Below, piece by piece: positions 1 through 13,100 of a stretch of 64,000 nt of DNA. Numbering within the stretch: position 1 is the stretch's first letter; each line of letters begins with the position of its first letter. This DNA comes from Acanthosepion esculentum (taxonomy: Eukaryota > Mollusca > Cephalopoda > Sepiida > Sepiidae), in contig OZ038478.1 of the NCBI GenBank assembly GCA_964036315.1, forward strand, positions 143,534,057-143,598,056, in the 5' to 3' direction. The translations under genes and the position numbers were made by a program. A model generated the notes under the pieces. That model saw only the letters and a list, made by a program, of their open reading frames with translations, did no database searches and was not told the DNA's origin.

Positions 1-274
1 TTCAGTAACCTGTTTTAGTTCAATCATAAAAATATTATGACCTTCCTGCAGATAAAATATCTACGTCCTTCTTTTTTATGTCAAACGGATGTGTTTGCAT
101 CCATTTAGATGTCATGATTTTGAATGATGATTTCCAACATTTTTCCATGTCTTTATGAGCGCCAAATGCTTTCTCTCGTCATCGTTCATTTACCGCATAT
201 ACATTTACGTGTAAGAAACTTAGATAAATGCTTAAAGGAAGGAAAATCTCATCGAGATAAATAGATAAAGAACA

Positions 275-279
275 GGCTA

Positions 280-350
<71 letters not shown>

Positions 351-455
351 TATGATATATATATATATATATATAGATTGATAGATAGATAGATAAATAA
401 ATATAGATATATACATACATAGATATTGACATATACATATATTGATATATATAGT

Positions 456-497
<42 letters not shown>

Positions 498-535
498 TAG
501 ATAGGTATAGATATAGATATATATATATATATATT
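275..535. repeat. (TA)n/(GATA)n compound microsatellite
   Basis: Long TA dinucleotide tracts are interrupted by TAGA/GATA-type tetramers. The long YIYIYI reading frame across it is an artefact of the dinucleotide. Confidence 0.95.
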
Positions 536-904
536 TAAAAAATAAAAAAAATAATCTCTTGTATATCCTTGCTAGACCTAGCTAATGCCCTGGAATGAAG
601 CGGCTAGGGGACAAAAGGCAATTGTGTCTCTTGTCTCTTGGATGAGTATCGCTGCGGAACTGAGTGAGTAGCGCCCTATATCCAGTCTTGTTTGATTGTC
701 TTCTTCGTCAACAAGGCCCGTGGTACAATGTTTCTTTAGATACACTTTTAATTAATATATCGTACAGATAAGCAGCTGAAAAATCATAATCTGCAAGTAT
801 ATTACTCATCTCTTGTTGAAATATAGCTAGGGACACTTTAATCACAAATATTGAAGTCTGTTGAACTTATACAATCCCTTGTGTCTAGTTATAGTTGTTG
901 ACTT
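536..904. other. Anonymous AT-rich stretch
   Basis: I see no coding similarity, repeat or structure here. It lies between the microsatellite and a degenerate gag relic. Confidence 0.5.
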
Positions 905-1500
905 TGAACATTCTTCCTCAACCTGTATTTGTAAATACGTTTCAGAAAGATCCGGCTTCGAATATAATTTCCGCCGAAAAATCCTGAAGGAAAATTAATC
1001 CTTTAAATATCCGCAGTCAGTTCTTTAATGTGAATCTTTCACAATCCTTATTAACGATTCCATCATATGTGTCAATATTTTCGTCTTCTTCTTTCGTCAG
1101 ATTCATACACTTGCAATGAGTATCGAATAATGAATTTTTCTCGCTAAAATCTTTAGTCAGAATATTTATTGGTTCTTCAAAGCTAATTGCTCTTAGTTTT
1201 TTTCGATAGTAAAAAAAATTACAATATTTTTCATGTTCTACCTGTGCTAATTTTCTCAACAAATCATTTGTTTTTTTTTCTTGTCTTCCCAGTCACTGCA
1301 TTCTTCTGTAGAAAATAAGCAGAAAGGGTAAAGTCCTTCATCTGAATGTGTCAGATATGTCATTTGCCATCACATCGGGGGTGAAAGTACTTTGGGAATT
1401 TTTCATTTTCTCCCGTATCAATTCAATTAAATATTGTTGTTGTTTCTTGAGTTCTACCAACTGCTGTTGTTACTGTATTTTTTTTTAAAACTTGGAGTTC
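905..1500 (-). pseudogene. Decayed gag of a Ty3/gypsy-type LTR retrotransposon
   Basis: The minus strand holds an 81-codon open piece (1017-1262) that matches, residue pattern by residue pattern, the gag of the LTR element at 33.2-34.1 kb in this same window. Shared blocks are L-L-R-K-L, E-H-x-K, K-C-x-N-L, E-D-x-x and I-V-N-K-x-C. Similarity continues with stops on both sides: upstream to a Gln-rich stretch near 1400-1480, matching the coiled Q-rich start of the other gag, and downstream to about 905. Gag would package element RNA in the cytoplasm. No LTR, protease or RT is seen next to it, so this is an isolated, old fragment. The family link is strong because both copies are here; clade naming is inferred. 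Confidence 0.7.
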
Positions 1501-3415
1501 AGTATGTAAGGCGTTTTACCTAGTCTTATTTGCTCCACAACATTAACACAACTGTATTTCATGCATATAGATAAATATAAGCGTTTGCAAGTGTATGCTT
1601 TCATTTCCATCAGTCGGTAACCTGTGAATCTATACTTTTGTACACCTGTGGTAATGATAGTGTTGTAGGCGACATGATATATACGAGAGTTCCTTGGTAT
1701 TATTATATACCTACTCAGCCAACCAAGTGTTTTCTGCTAAGCTTATATAGTAGTATATATAGATATGTGTATATTTGTAATGTAATAACTTAGACATTAT
1801 TCCGTCGCCAGGTGAGCAGTTTTGAATTTTCGTGTCGGCAGGATACCATTTCTCTGGCGAACATATCCGTTTGATAATCAAACAAAATGCTATTGTTAGT
1901 TGCAACGCTTGTATTCTTCTGTGACAAGATTTATTCTTCTATGACGATTTCTGCATTCTGCTTCCTATGTCGACTTGATGGTTAAATCGAGCTCACCTTT
2001 AACATCTCTCAGCTGAATAATATTCTAAATTTGTTTCCTTTTAATTTTCCTATAATATTTCTAATTTCTTGCATATAACAATGATATATATATATCCCCA
2101 GACAAAGTCATTTAATTATTTCGCTCAGGTGCCAATGATTTCTATTCACTTTCAAATAAAAGGCCAAGAATCGAATGTTGTACTCTCTGGGTGGTTTAGT
2201 CAAACAAACTTTGTCAAAGGGTCAGGCTATGTGAACCACAAATTTGTATATTATACGCAAATATTGACAATAAATTATGGAGCATTATTCAAAATAAGTC
2301 ATATTTATATAAAAAAAATGGCTTTAGAAGTGCACATATTTGTGCGGTGATCATTGATGGGATGATGTTCTAGCAAAAGAGAGAAATCCTTATATATGTG
2401 TATGTTTGAAACTTATACCGTTTTTGCTTTTGCATATGGAGTTCGTAATTATTCTTTTATCAAGTCTGCTTACTTGACCAATCTTTATTGTAATATTTTC
2501 AGTTTTACTTCATCAGCATTAGAGGCTTATTTCCTGTTGAAGTTTCTCCCAATTATTCTGGCTTTTTGCAAAGTTGTTATGTAATTCTGTTAAAAAAACA
2601 GAAACATTGGACGTAAATTTCGATCGGAAAATATAATCTCAAACATGGCAGTTGATAAGCTACGACGTGAAAACTCTAAAAGAGGTGTTTAAAAATAAAC
2701 AGACTTAGTTAAAAATTTCAGTTCCTATGTGAACAATTAGAACAACCAGATCTTGTCAACAATTTGTTATATATATATTAAATAAGGTATTTTTAGCCAT
2801 TGGGCTTTGTATATGGAAGTGTATATAAAAAGATTCAAAATAAAATAGACATAAAAATTCAGTTTGACCGTTATAAATGAAGTCAACTTGACTGACTTGA
2901 AATTGCATTCTGGAAACGAGGGAAAGCTGGAATTAATAAAAATAAAAAAGTTACATAAAGACACCAAAAACGAAATCTGGACAACTGGCCTAATGAGCCC
3001 CAAAATAAAACTAATTACCCGAATTCTGATGAATGAGACCGGTGGTAGGACAAGAGCACTGGAACAAGGAACGCTATATTTATCCTGAGAATGGCATCAG
3101 AAAGTGAAGTGCAAATGCAGACGTATGTGTCTGACAAGATTGAATTCGTTCAAAGATTTGCCCAGATATACGATAACCTTTCACATTTTCACCAGTCGAA
3201 ATCCTTGGAGATATCCAAAACAACAGCCCTAGCTTCATCATTCGTATTTAAAGATTGAGAGATTTTCATCAATCAACATTAATATACCACCAGTGGCTCT
3301 AGAGAAGCGAAAGCTATATTGCTTATCTGAAAGACGACAGTGCAATGTGAGATATTTAACTGCTTCAGAGTTAACCAGGGCGTCTATTACGTTGCCAAAA
3401 AGTGATAAAATGCAA
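1501..3415. other. Anonymous stretch
   Basis: Several short open frames (60-93 codons) occur here but none shows a recognisable motif. There is a short (TA)n at about 2084-2095 and another near 2770. I see no gene. Confidence 0.5.
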
Positions 3416-3700
3416 TTAAGCCGCTTGAATGATCATATGGTTCGCCTGAGTAATTAAAGATTGGTAATACAGAAGAGGATTTCCAACAAGCAGGAAAGCA
3501 AGAAGCAGCAAAGCATTTATTGTAGAGCTTAGAAGGAATCGGAGACATTTCGTGAGAAATATCTCAGGTCCAATTGCTTTGTTATGATCCAGCTGAGAAA
3601 TGATAGCAAAAACCACTAACAGAGTTACATGCATATCACTCAATAGAGACTGAATTCTAAGAGGAAAGCGAGGCAAATAATGTGGCCAGAGGGTTGCTCA
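3416..3700 (-). pseudogene. Possible non-LTR reverse-transcriptase fragment (RT entry region)
   Basis: An 86-codon minus-strand frame (3676 to 3416) contains L-D-H-N-K-A-I-G-P-E around 3562-3600. It resembles the block at the start of the RT domain in EN-bearing LINEs, where K-A-x-G-P-D is typical. The residues that follow only loosely fit the family and no catalytic YxDD box is nearby. If correct it is a short internal fragment of a LINE ORF2. It could also be chance, so confidence is low. Confidence 0.3.
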
Positions 3701-5477
3701 CCGTAAATACCTAGAAGGGCACTTAACCATACACGAAATTGCACGACAAATACCCCGATATTATGCGACTGTTGATCAGAGCAGTCTCTGTAAGCGTTCC
3801 CTAAGTATTTGGACTTCTTCGTACCAATCGTAAGTAGCAACCAGAAGATGGTCAACACTGTAAACTCATAATGAAAAGTCGTAACCACTGATTAGTTAGA
3901 TCACCAAATTCTAAGACACATTAAAGCCATGGTAGAAAGAACCGTTAAACCCTATCCTAAACACGGAGCAAGGTATATACCCCTACTCCTGTAAAATAAA
4001 TATGGGAAGAGTACATGCGTCCATTTTAAAATCACTTGTTTCATCATCAGAACTTGACCAAACTCATTAGGAGACATAATTTATTGATGATTCAATAACT
4101 TTCGATAACCCTCACTAATCCTCTTCGAACAACTCAAAGGAACCTCCTTCGTAGATGCGCAGGCGCATGTAAACACGTGCATATATTTGTCAGAAACTTA
4201 GACATGGTTACAAACTGATGGGAAATAATTAGGGTTTTTTGTTTTGAAATGCAATGAAAATGAATGTTTTATTTTCCTTCTGATCACTCCTTTAAATATG
4301 AGATCACGTACAAAGCTATTTTTAAGCCTTGCCGATATATTTTCAACCCTCGCTTTGTATTGATCGCGGATGAAATGATGGCAAGATTAATATTCGTTAC
4401 CTTTCAAAAGTAAAGATGATTAATATTCCATTCTATTCATACACGCATACACGCAAATATAGATGGTGACTGTCGACCTTTTAAACCTGTACAACCACTG
4501 CAGACAAATTTGATCAGGGTTTTTGCCTCTTGGAACCAGTAAGTGACTTGCAATGCTTGTTAGAGACGTGACAAACTTTGTTTTGTATAATGCGTGACCA
4601 GTTTTGTAAAGAAGATTCACCTTGTTAGTTGGTTTGCGGCAGGCTTATAACACATCCTCCATGTTAAGTTATTTCTAGTACTGGTCCAAATTTTCGAAAG
4701 GTCTTTGACTCTTGTAGCTAGTGACCAGTATTGTAGATATATAAATACCACATTAATTACATGGATGCATTACAATATTCGAGTGTTTCTTCGTGGTTAG
4801 AAGGAACTTTCGTTAGATTCGACTGGGATATCCTATTTCTTTGTCCAATTCCTTGCAGGTTCTTGGAGGATTTTACCTTTATGCATGCTACGCTTCCACT
4901 TATTTCGGTCACATGCACTTTCCCCACTCAGGATGTTTGGTGTCTTTTAAAACATCCGCGAAACCGTTTCGTTTAAGCCGAAATCAAATTCTATAGAGTA
5001 TTTATTTGTGTATTCTGCTTTTGTTAGGTCGAATAACATGGCCTGTCCAGTGAAATTGTGGCAATGATTATGCTCCTTGGTGTTGATTGCATTGGCCTTT
5101 TTGAGGAGCACGTGTGGGTTATCGAGTGGATAGCAAAAAGTGATCTAAACAGCGTTGATAAAATCTCTGGAGAGTATCTAATTGTTTGCGGTACACAACC
5201 CATATCTCGCAGGATTACAGCAGACATGTCAGTACGTTAACACATGTCGGAACTTCTTAATTTCTCTCAGAACTGATACAATGTTTTTAGGGCTGTAAAT
5301 GTTGTAGGTATAATGACAGTCCCATCACAGTCTATAATTTAAAGAAGTAATGAATTTTTCTCTTATTTATAATCTGGTAGATTTTATCACTTTAAACCTT
5401 GTTTTTAGTAATACTCATATTTGAATAAACGCCCCGTTTATTAAACAGCATATTTAGTTATTTGCATCTAACGACCT
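3701..5477. other. Anonymous stretch with two weak repeat hints
   Basis: No gene is recognised. A 37-bp stretch at 4796-4832 is repeated with a few changes at 5902-5938. Positions 5407-5437 resemble one arm of the small inverted-repeat element at 54.03-54.18 kb. Overlapping opposite-strand frames at 5024-5240 have no identifiable domain. Confidence 0.45.
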
Positions 5478-5900
5478 GAACATTCGCCTTCCTGGGGATG
5501 ACAATAAACTATGTCTAACAGCAAGGTCTCTGATCAGAACGTTTTGAGGAGCGTGGAATCACCTCTTAATTGCTGGTGTTCCCAGGTCCACCCTGACCTG
5601 GTGTGGTAGCACCTGTCAGGATCTCAGCTATGGGCAAACAGTTAATCCAGAAACTGTGGTAAAAACACTATGAAAGTGTAAAAGTAGGTTTTAATACCAG
5701 AAATACTTCGTAAAAATTATTAACAGCAATAATTTTTTGTAGAAAAAAAAAACTATTACCAGCAATATATTTTTGAAGGAAAATATTACCTGAAATAGAT
5801 TTCTGACAAAAACAAAATATTACCAGCAAAATTTGTCGGCATTAAATAACCCATTGATTTTGATATGCCGTAAAATAAAACAAACCAAACCAAGTCTTAT
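5478..5900 (+). repeat. Dispersed repeat R1, copy A, with internal ~36-bp subrepeats
   Basis: This block is found again, inverted, at 19905-20330. Shared landmarks in order are TCTCTGATCAG, AATTGCTGGTGTTCCCAGG, a GGTAGCACC block, CACTATGAAAGTG, then about five degenerate units built on ATTACCAGCAATA, then a CCCATTGA block and ACAAACCAAACC. The unit array (about 5685-5850) accounts for the A/T-rich half. It encodes nothing I recognise. Two copies on opposite strands 14 kb apart indicate a mobile or formerly mobile sequence, possibly a non-autonomous DNA transposon or a retroelement 3' region. Confidence 0.8.
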
Positions 5901-5901
5901 T

Positions 5902-6191
5902 AGTTAGAGGAAACCGTCGTTAGATTCGACTGGAATATGAAATATGTGTATGAATTAAAATAACGTTCCAATTGATGTAATCTGTTAAATTAATTAATAA
6001 AAATCATTGTTAATTGTTATTTTTTTTTCTTACAGTTTGATAGGATTCTGAAGAGATTTGGAATTTCAGAGTCTATGGTGAGAAGAATGCCGGATTTGAT
6101 TGTCAAAACGTATTCAGTCGATTAAAAAGCGCCACGGGGACGCAGGTTCGGTTCGTGCCGGAGAGTTATTTTTTTTTAATATTCGCTTATA
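5902..6191. other. Short unique stretch
   Basis: It starts with the second copy of the motif seen at 4796-4832. A B-box-like GGTTCGGTTC at about 6145 hints at a tRNA-derived repeat, but no convincing A box precedes it. Confidence 0.35.
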
Positions 6192-6287
<96 letters not shown>

Positions 6288-6292
6288 AGTGT
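6192..6292. repeat. (TA)n(TG)n microsatellite
   Basis: A (TA)n run passes directly into (TG)n. Tyr-Ile and Thr-His frames across it are artefacts. Confidence 0.97.
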
Positions 6293-6764
<472 letters not shown>

Positions 6765-7436
6765 CATAAATATATAAATTCGGCCATTATTCTTCCAAGC
6801 ATGTTAAGAAGCATAGAAACTCTGAAGATCAAAACTATTTGCAAGCAACAAAATCAACCATATCTTAATTAAATAAATCATTGTCTGAAAACACGTATTA
6901 TTGAATGCATATAAAAAATACTCCACGTCTCTGTTAGATTTGTCTACATTGATTTCCTGCGTTTTCATTTGCCGGCTTAATTTTCAAACAAAACGTCACG
7001 ACACTTCCACCAATAGTCCATTCTTTCTTTCACTTTACTTTTGCACACTCCTGGAAATGACTCCTGCGAATCGAAGAGTTTGACATGACCTCAATTTCGA
7101 ATTTCCTTTTTTTTACATAAACAACAGCCAAATTTGCGAAATGCGATTCACAATAAAAAAAATACGATAAATAAATTCAATGGGCATATAAATTGTGCGC
7201 GGGCAAATGTTAATGAACTTTTTTTCAGAAAACGAACACAATAACTAATTAACGAGATTTGTGATTTTTTTTACTTGTGCGATCGGCTATTTCGCAAGTA
7301 ACTGTGGCGGCAGTCAGCAAATGAATACATGCCTTTTCCTAATTTCCTTAAAACCGCTTCAAATTGAATTTTAATTTTGCCTGCGATTCCATTTTCTATG
7401 TACGTTTGACTCCCTCTTTCACTCTCTCTTTCTTTC
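6765..7436. other. Anonymous AT-rich stretch
   Basis: Only a 60-codon frame without known motifs is seen. Base composition is AT-rich and featureless. Confidence 0.5.
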
Positions 7437-7437
7437 T

Positions 7438-7516
<79 letters not shown>
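7437..7516. repeat. (TC)n(TA)n microsatellite
   Basis: A CT-dinucleotide run is followed by a TA run. Confidence 0.97.
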
Positions 7517-7519
<3 letters not shown>

Positions 7520-7580
7520 TCCCAAGAGGATAAAATCCAGGTAGAACTCAATGTCCAGGCCAAAGTAAGAATATAACGTA

Positions 7581-7718
7581 AAAGATCCAAACACTGATAT
7601 TCCATGGTTATAATTTATTAAATTGGAATCATAATCACGATCCAATTCATTAGACCTTTGGATTGTGATTACGATTCTAATGTAATAAATTATAACCATG
7701 GAATATTAGTGTTAGAGC

Positions 7719-7722
<4 letters not shown>
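7581..7722. repeat. Long near-perfect hairpin (65-bp arms, 12-nt loop)
   Basis: Positions 7581-7645 are the inverted complement of 7658-7722. Nine of 65 positions differ, leaving a 12-base loop. The outer edge on the right passes straight into (TA)n. It could be a palindromic MITE or fold-back element, or an inverted duplication. If transcribed it would form a long duplex with scattered mismatches. No coding potential is evident. Confidence 0.85.

Positions 7723-7774
<52 letters not shown>
7723..7774. repeat. (TA)n microsatellite
   Basis: This TA run lies between the hairpin and the left end of a mariner-superfamily element, whose TA target duplication merges with it. Confidence 0.95.
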
Positions 7775-7777
<3 letters not shown>

Positions 7778-8630
7778 ATGCGATGGATAACATGTAGTCA
7801 AAAATGAAAATAATACTGACATCTCATGTTATCAGATATATTTACCAAAATTACGTAAAACCATCATGAAATACAAAAGAGTAATAATAATAAAATCGTT
7901 ATTAGTTTTGACCACAACCTCTAGACAACTACAGATTCTCCTGCAACCCTTCTGGATTGTCTCCTTGTTTAAATTCGTGAATGCTTCCATAACCCTTGCC
8001 TTCAGTTCATCTTTGGAATTGTTGGGTCTCGTACTCAACTGTGCACCACACATAATAATTAAAGGATTTGCAATCTGGGTCATTAGATGGTCAGATATAA
8101 ACGGCCATGTGGTCGTAAAAATAGTGCGAAGCCATGAGTGGATTCTCTTGCTTGTGTGGCATTGTACAGAGTCCTGTTGCGAGACATAGGATCTTCCAGT
8201 AATCATTCTCTTGTTCCAGGGCATCACTACCTCCTCAAGGATCTTGATGTAAGAATCAGTGTTGAGTCTAAGGCTCTCACCAACAAATTCAGGAGTTGTT
8301 TTCTTATCAGAACAATCAGAGTATGTTTCCCTAGCTGCCGCACCTTCGTAATCACCATTAATCTCAACCACCGCTTTCCCAATCCTCTGCACGGTGCTCA
8401 GATTGACAAACAAACGCTCTGAAATGTTCATATTACAACTTCCGGCGTAAATGCCAAGCAGTACAGCGTACCGTTTCCAAGTTTCTGGTGGAGGGAATTA
8501 TGGCATGGTCCTCTTTTTCTCACATGTAGTGTTCACGTGACGCTGCAATAATTTTCCGTCGAAAAAATCAAAAACAAGCAACGCGCATGCCCGAAATTAA
8601 AAATTGTGAAAATTTACCCATTACGCCCTG
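7775..8630 (-). mobile_element. Short Tc1/mariner-superfamily element with both ends
   Basis: The right end read on the minus strand begins CAGGGCGTAATGGGTAA. The left end on the plus strand begins TAGGATGCGATGGATAA. These are diverged terminal inverted repeats of one another, each next to TA, the target site of this superfamily. The element is about 856 bp, shorter than the usual 1.2-1.3 kb, because the first part of the transposase is missing. The right end borders a short TATATATATA and the left end a long (TA)n, so it probably jumped into a TA tract. Confidence 0.75.
7832..8431 (-). pseudogene. Truncated DDE transposase (Tc1/mariner superfamily)
   Basis: This 199-codon minus-strand frame lies inside the element at 7775-8630. 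The second catalytic block is recognisable as Q-Q-D-S-x-x-C-H-T-S-K followed by an S-W-L segment. The helical C-terminal stretch D-E-L-K-A-R-V-M-E-A-F-T-N-L is also clear. Between them the usual S-P-D-L-N-P-x-D-Y catalytic block is scrambled by a small frameshift (I-S-D-H-L-M-T-Q is read instead). The DNA-binding N-terminal domain and the first catalytic Asp region are largely absent. An active enzyme would cut and paste the element in the nucleus; this one cannot. Start choice is arbitrary because the frame is a relic. Confidence 0.75.
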
Positions 8631-8957
8631 TATATATATATTATCCAAACGTTTTTCGGGTATTTGAATGAAAGTGGGAATCATTTCAAAATGACGTTAA
8701 ATGCAACAGTTAAGTGTAAAAGCATGTCGGTTGAATTTAATAATAAATATTTGGACGATTACTTACTGCACACACGTTCGGCTGATAATGGGTAAAAGTA
8801 TAGCCGAAACCGCTTAGACATACAGAATATTGGGACAATTTCTACATATTTTATGTCTAGAAAAGGAACAAATTATAAGAACAAAAAGAAAAATTAAATA
8901 GAAAATAACTTAACCGCAGTACCGTGTCAGTCGTAATTAGCGAAATTATACACGCAG
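8631..8957. other. Unique flank between two mobile elements
   Basis: No recognisable feature is seen between the mariner right end and the next microsatellite. Confidence 0.5.
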
Positions 8958-8994
<37 letters not shown>

Positions 8995-9010
8995 TACACA
9001 CATACATACA

Positions 9011-9076
<66 letters not shown>
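8958..9076. repeat. (CA)n(TACA)n(TA)n compound microsatellite
   Basis: A CA run passes through TACA/CATA units into a TA run. Confidence 0.97.
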
Positions 9077-9078
<2 letters not shown>

Positions 9079-9149
9079 TATGTTTAAAAAAAGTGAAATA
9101 GAGTAAAGAACGAAAAATGCGTTTCATTTTAGAAATGTACATATGCCAT

Positions 9150-9612
9150 TTTATTCCATCTCATTTTCATTTGCCAGTATAAATTGCTTGGCCAAACATT
9201 GCGCTTTCAATTATGGAAAGGTTTATCAAGAACAACTGAACGATAACTGCAACTCAAAGAGCGTTGGTCCGTACGATCACCTGATTTTAACGAATGCGAT
9301 TTTTTTTTCTGTGGGTGATACCTGAAATCAAAGGTATACACTCTTTGACCTCGATCTATGGATCAATTAAACGATGCCAATCGTCCAGAAATGGTTTCCG
9401 TTCCAGATGAAGTGAGCCGTCGAGCAATGGAAACCTTTCGCGAATGCCTTCAACTGTGTCTGAAAAGAAAAGTGACCCACTTGACTGATTTCATTTTTAA
9501 AACGAAAAAGGCACCTGTATATTTCGGAATTCAAAATATATTTTTTCGTCCTTTAGTCTATTTTGCCTATTAAATCTACAAATGTTTCAAATCATTTTGC
9601 CGCAGCCTGTAT
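9150..9612 (+). pseudogene. C-terminal remnant of a second mariner-like transposase
   Basis: The C-terminal third of a Tc1/mariner-superfamily transposase is readable in pieces. A degenerate catalytic-box region appears as a W-P-P-R-S-type segment changed by substitutions and a stop near 9320. It is followed by a good frame (9358-9573) with M-D-Q-L-N-D-A, S-V-P-D-E-V-S-R-R-A-M and F-R-E-C-L-Q. The sequence closes with TGCCGCAGCCTGTATA at about 9600-9614. Its reverse complement, TATACAGGCTGCGGCA, is the kind of terminus these elements have and resembles 57178-57197. The N-terminal two thirds is missing. It belongs to a different family from the 7.8-kb copy, since its terminus differs. Confidence 0.6.
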
Positions 9613-9664
9613 AATCTTTTTGTTGGAGGGGTGCTGATAAAAATATAGACCAAGGTTTCGCACA

Positions 9665-10105
9665 CGAGAATAATCTCTATGTACATTATTCGGACTATTG
9701 CCCTCATCTTTGTCACCATATTTATCACAATACGAGCACTGGTAAAAACAGTTGCTGAAGACATTAGGTTTATAATACCCAGAAATGCATGCACAGATGT
9801 CCTTAACGAGACATGGCACAGTGGATAAAGGCGTTAGTTAGATCCAGTGATAGGACCGAAAGAATGTGAGTTCCATACATGGTTAAGGCGATGGTGTACT
9901 TTGAGAGGGGTATAACTGACATCCATTAGACATGGCGCGTGGAACTAGAACAGTCTACCCCAGTGAGCGAAATAAAGTTCGACATTCCAACCACCTGAAG
10001 AAGGCCGGAGCGTACAACGTTGTGATAAATATGGCAACAATGTTTCCGACAATAGTCCGAATAATGTAAATAGTGTACATAATACCTCATCTCAGAAATA
10101 TAGAC
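9665..10105 (+). repeat. SINE A copy 1 (tRNA-headed repeat), with an inverted tail fragment upstream
   Basis: This is the same repeat as at 59105-59480. An A-box-like TGGCACAGTGGATAAAGG lies at 9814-9831 and a B-box-like GTGAGTTCCATAC at 9866-9878, suggesting RNA polymerase III transcription. The body carries CTGAAGAAGGCCGG (from 9995) and a tail with GATAAATATGG and AATAGTCCGAATAATGTAAA. Upstream, 9672-9730 is an inverted copy of that tail, joined at CGAGCACTGG; the 59-kb copy starts its similarity at the same GAGCACTGG. The GGCCGAAA segment seen in the other copies is deleted here. Confidence 0.8.
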
Positions 10106-13100
10106 GGACCTGCAGAATAATCTGTACTTGCGTATGTGTGTCATAGTATATGTATGTAATAGTATATGTGTGTTATAGTATATGTGTGTCATAGAAAAGA
10201 TATGCAATTACGGATGATCAAACCGCTGAAATTTGGATGACATAAAATGTAAAGTTTATGTAACGATTCAAGTTATAAAATTAGGTTTATTACCAACTGG
10301 GTTGTTTTTAAAATAAATTTTCTATCCTTATTTTCCGAGCTTATGTTAATAGAATTTTAGTGGAGTCGTGCTATTTGTTTATGCTAAATAGATAGTGAAA
10401 ATAAGCATCTTTTACACGTTCTAAGAATTGCAGTAGCCGGATTTCATTTGTCGACTTATGACAGAATATCCCGGCCAAAATCCATGAAATTCAAAGCTGT
10501 GTCCATGATCAGAAAGCGAATGTTAACCACCCAAAGAAACACACGTACGCGCGCGCGTGTGTGTTTGTGTGTTCGCGCGTGTGTGTGTTTGTGTGTTCGC
10601 GCGCGCCCGATAGTCAATACAAAATCAAAACCTGTATTAAACCTGTGAGAATCATTTACGCTGCTTCTTATTCATGCATATACACTCACACCTGCTCCGA
10701 TACACAGGGAGATATTCTTCCTTGACATATTATCTGTCGTCACATGTATATTTTGTCCGTCTCTCTAAAGGAAAAATACTGTAATATCTGTAATAGGATA
10801 ATTGCCCTAGTTACTGCTTTTATGTGTATCAGAAGCGTATAATTTTCCCAACAGGCAGCAAATAAAATAACCATAAACGTGACGTCGTATCTACAATTGA
10901 AACGATTGATAAAGGATACAAAAGGCCACTCATTCTACATTCCAGATTTAGTTTTATTCGTTTAACAATAACTTAACTCGTCTTTGCATGAACTAACATG
11001 AAATTCGCGTCGTTATCTTTATTTTGGAGTGGCCAAGCTGATAATGATCAGATACAACTATTTGGTCATAATTTTCTTTGATAATTTTTTCTTATCTTTT
11101 CTCATATTAACATTCAAATTATCTCCAGTTTAGAAAGCATTATCATTTGATGTATTATCTGAAAATGACATATCCAAAATGACAGTTTCGATAATCCTAC
11201 TGCCCCAAGTAGCAATGTCACTCATTTAGATTGATGCCTTATATCAGAAAGAATATGTGCTTTATTTGCCTAGCAATAATTAAATTATCATTCTTACGAA
11301 AAATTTCTAAAATAGCAAAACCAACATCCCGACCCTATCATCTTCCTCCCGGTAAGACATGATTGATGTGTTGTCCGGATTTCTTAGGCCCTACGTTATG
11401 TGTTGAAAATGTGTGCGTTCTTACAAATTACTCTCGCTGAGAACAAAAAAAAATCTGCTTTATGTAGAATTTCTTTATGTAGATCATCCAGGAAACAATT
11501 ATTTTTACAGGATGATAACTGAGAAGAAATAATTTTTTTAAGACGGTCTCCTAAGATTACAACAGCCGCTTGAAGGAATTAGATATATCAAAATCACATT
11601 TTGGAGGGTCGGTTTTCCATATGAATGACAGACTTCAGACCAAGAGATAGAAGGGTGAAGCAGCCGAGCTAAGACAGGTCGGGTCGGAATGGCCTGGAAT
11701 TTGTTGGAAATTCCCGGGTCGGTGCGAAAACAAATAAAAAAGGACATGCCTAATAGAAGTTAGAGAGAAAGAGAGAGGGGTTTTACTGGTTATTACTATG
11801 ACGAATTAAGGAAAACTTGATTGATGGGTTATTACTTTGAAGAATTGATGACGAGTAGACTGACTCGACATTTCCTTGGCATTTGCGACGTTCCGCAAAT
11901 CACCAACCTGAAGAAGAGTGCTTGAATTGCAGTGGCTAATAGAGACATTTCATTCTACCAGTGTTTCCTTATATTCAGTAAAACTGTTAGAATTATCAAC
12001 AGTGTTGTGCATTTTATTGAAGGAGTTCATATTACAGCCTGAATTTCGAAGACGAAGAAGAGACACGAGATTAGCACAACCACAGGCAGAAATTTTCTAG
12101 GTACAAAACGTATATAATTGTTTCACATTAGACTTCGACGTCAATCCAAATATCTTACGATTTTGGGAAACCTGAACTAACTCTATCGAGACGATACACT
12201 GGCCCCAAGTGAGGGGGTAATAGAAAGCCAGTTGACACTTAAAGTCAGTATTACTAAAAAAGCTAATGAGTGTAACGACTCACGACTGAGAGGAGGAATA
12301 TAAAAAGATGAGACTAAGTTCGAAGTCGATGAATGTGGCGTTGAGAAATGATAGGTGTGTTGTTAGACGTCTCATCGATAAAGGTTTGTTAACGAACGTC
12401 GAGGGTTACGTTTAGGGATTGCATATCGATATTTGTTTGAGAGGGTTATAATCCTGTCTGCCACGAATAATTTGTTTAATGAGGTTGTTGCATATAAATA
12501 CCGGTTTGAGCCGTGGCTTTGAAGCTTAAGATTTTAGTGATTGGAGAAGCATTCTCTTGGCAGTATTCTATGCGAATACTATTAAAAGCCAGCAATTTTA
12601 AATGCTTAATTTTATTTTGATTAAGATTTTACATCGGAAAAATAGGCCAAAACACAACTGAATTGTTCACAAAGAAGCATGTAACGTATTTTGTCATGCA
12701 CGTTAGATTTGCAGAAATATTATAGATGACAAATGTTCCTTGAGTTCTGGGGTGATATATTAACCAGCTGGGAAATTTTTAATTAGACAGACATAGCAAG
12801 GCAAATACATGGACTAAATTCATCGGATATAAAATATCTCCAAATTATAGTTCAAGAAATGTTGCTCACTGAAGAAGTCTATGCAACACATTCCCAAACC
12901 GACTGTTTCTAAAATAATCACGAATAGTGGATTGTCTAAAAGATTCTAACGATAACAGTATAATAATGTAAAGCAATATTGAGAATATTAAAATTTCTAC
13001 CAGAATCCATTCTTGGTGGCCATAATCTTAACATTAGATATGTAAAGGATACTGTTGATAAACACAAAGGAAAGCACTGGAATTAACACAGACGATAGCA

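Noticed and set aside
2496..2516. CTGATGA, AGTAAAACT, GAAAA on the minus strand
   Set aside because: Only a 3-bp stem II is possible and no matching stem I or cleavage triplet exists downstream; chance similarity.
4038..4050. CTGATGA directly followed by TGAAAC on the minus strand
   Set aside because: No room for stem II between the two core strands, so it cannot be a hammerhead.
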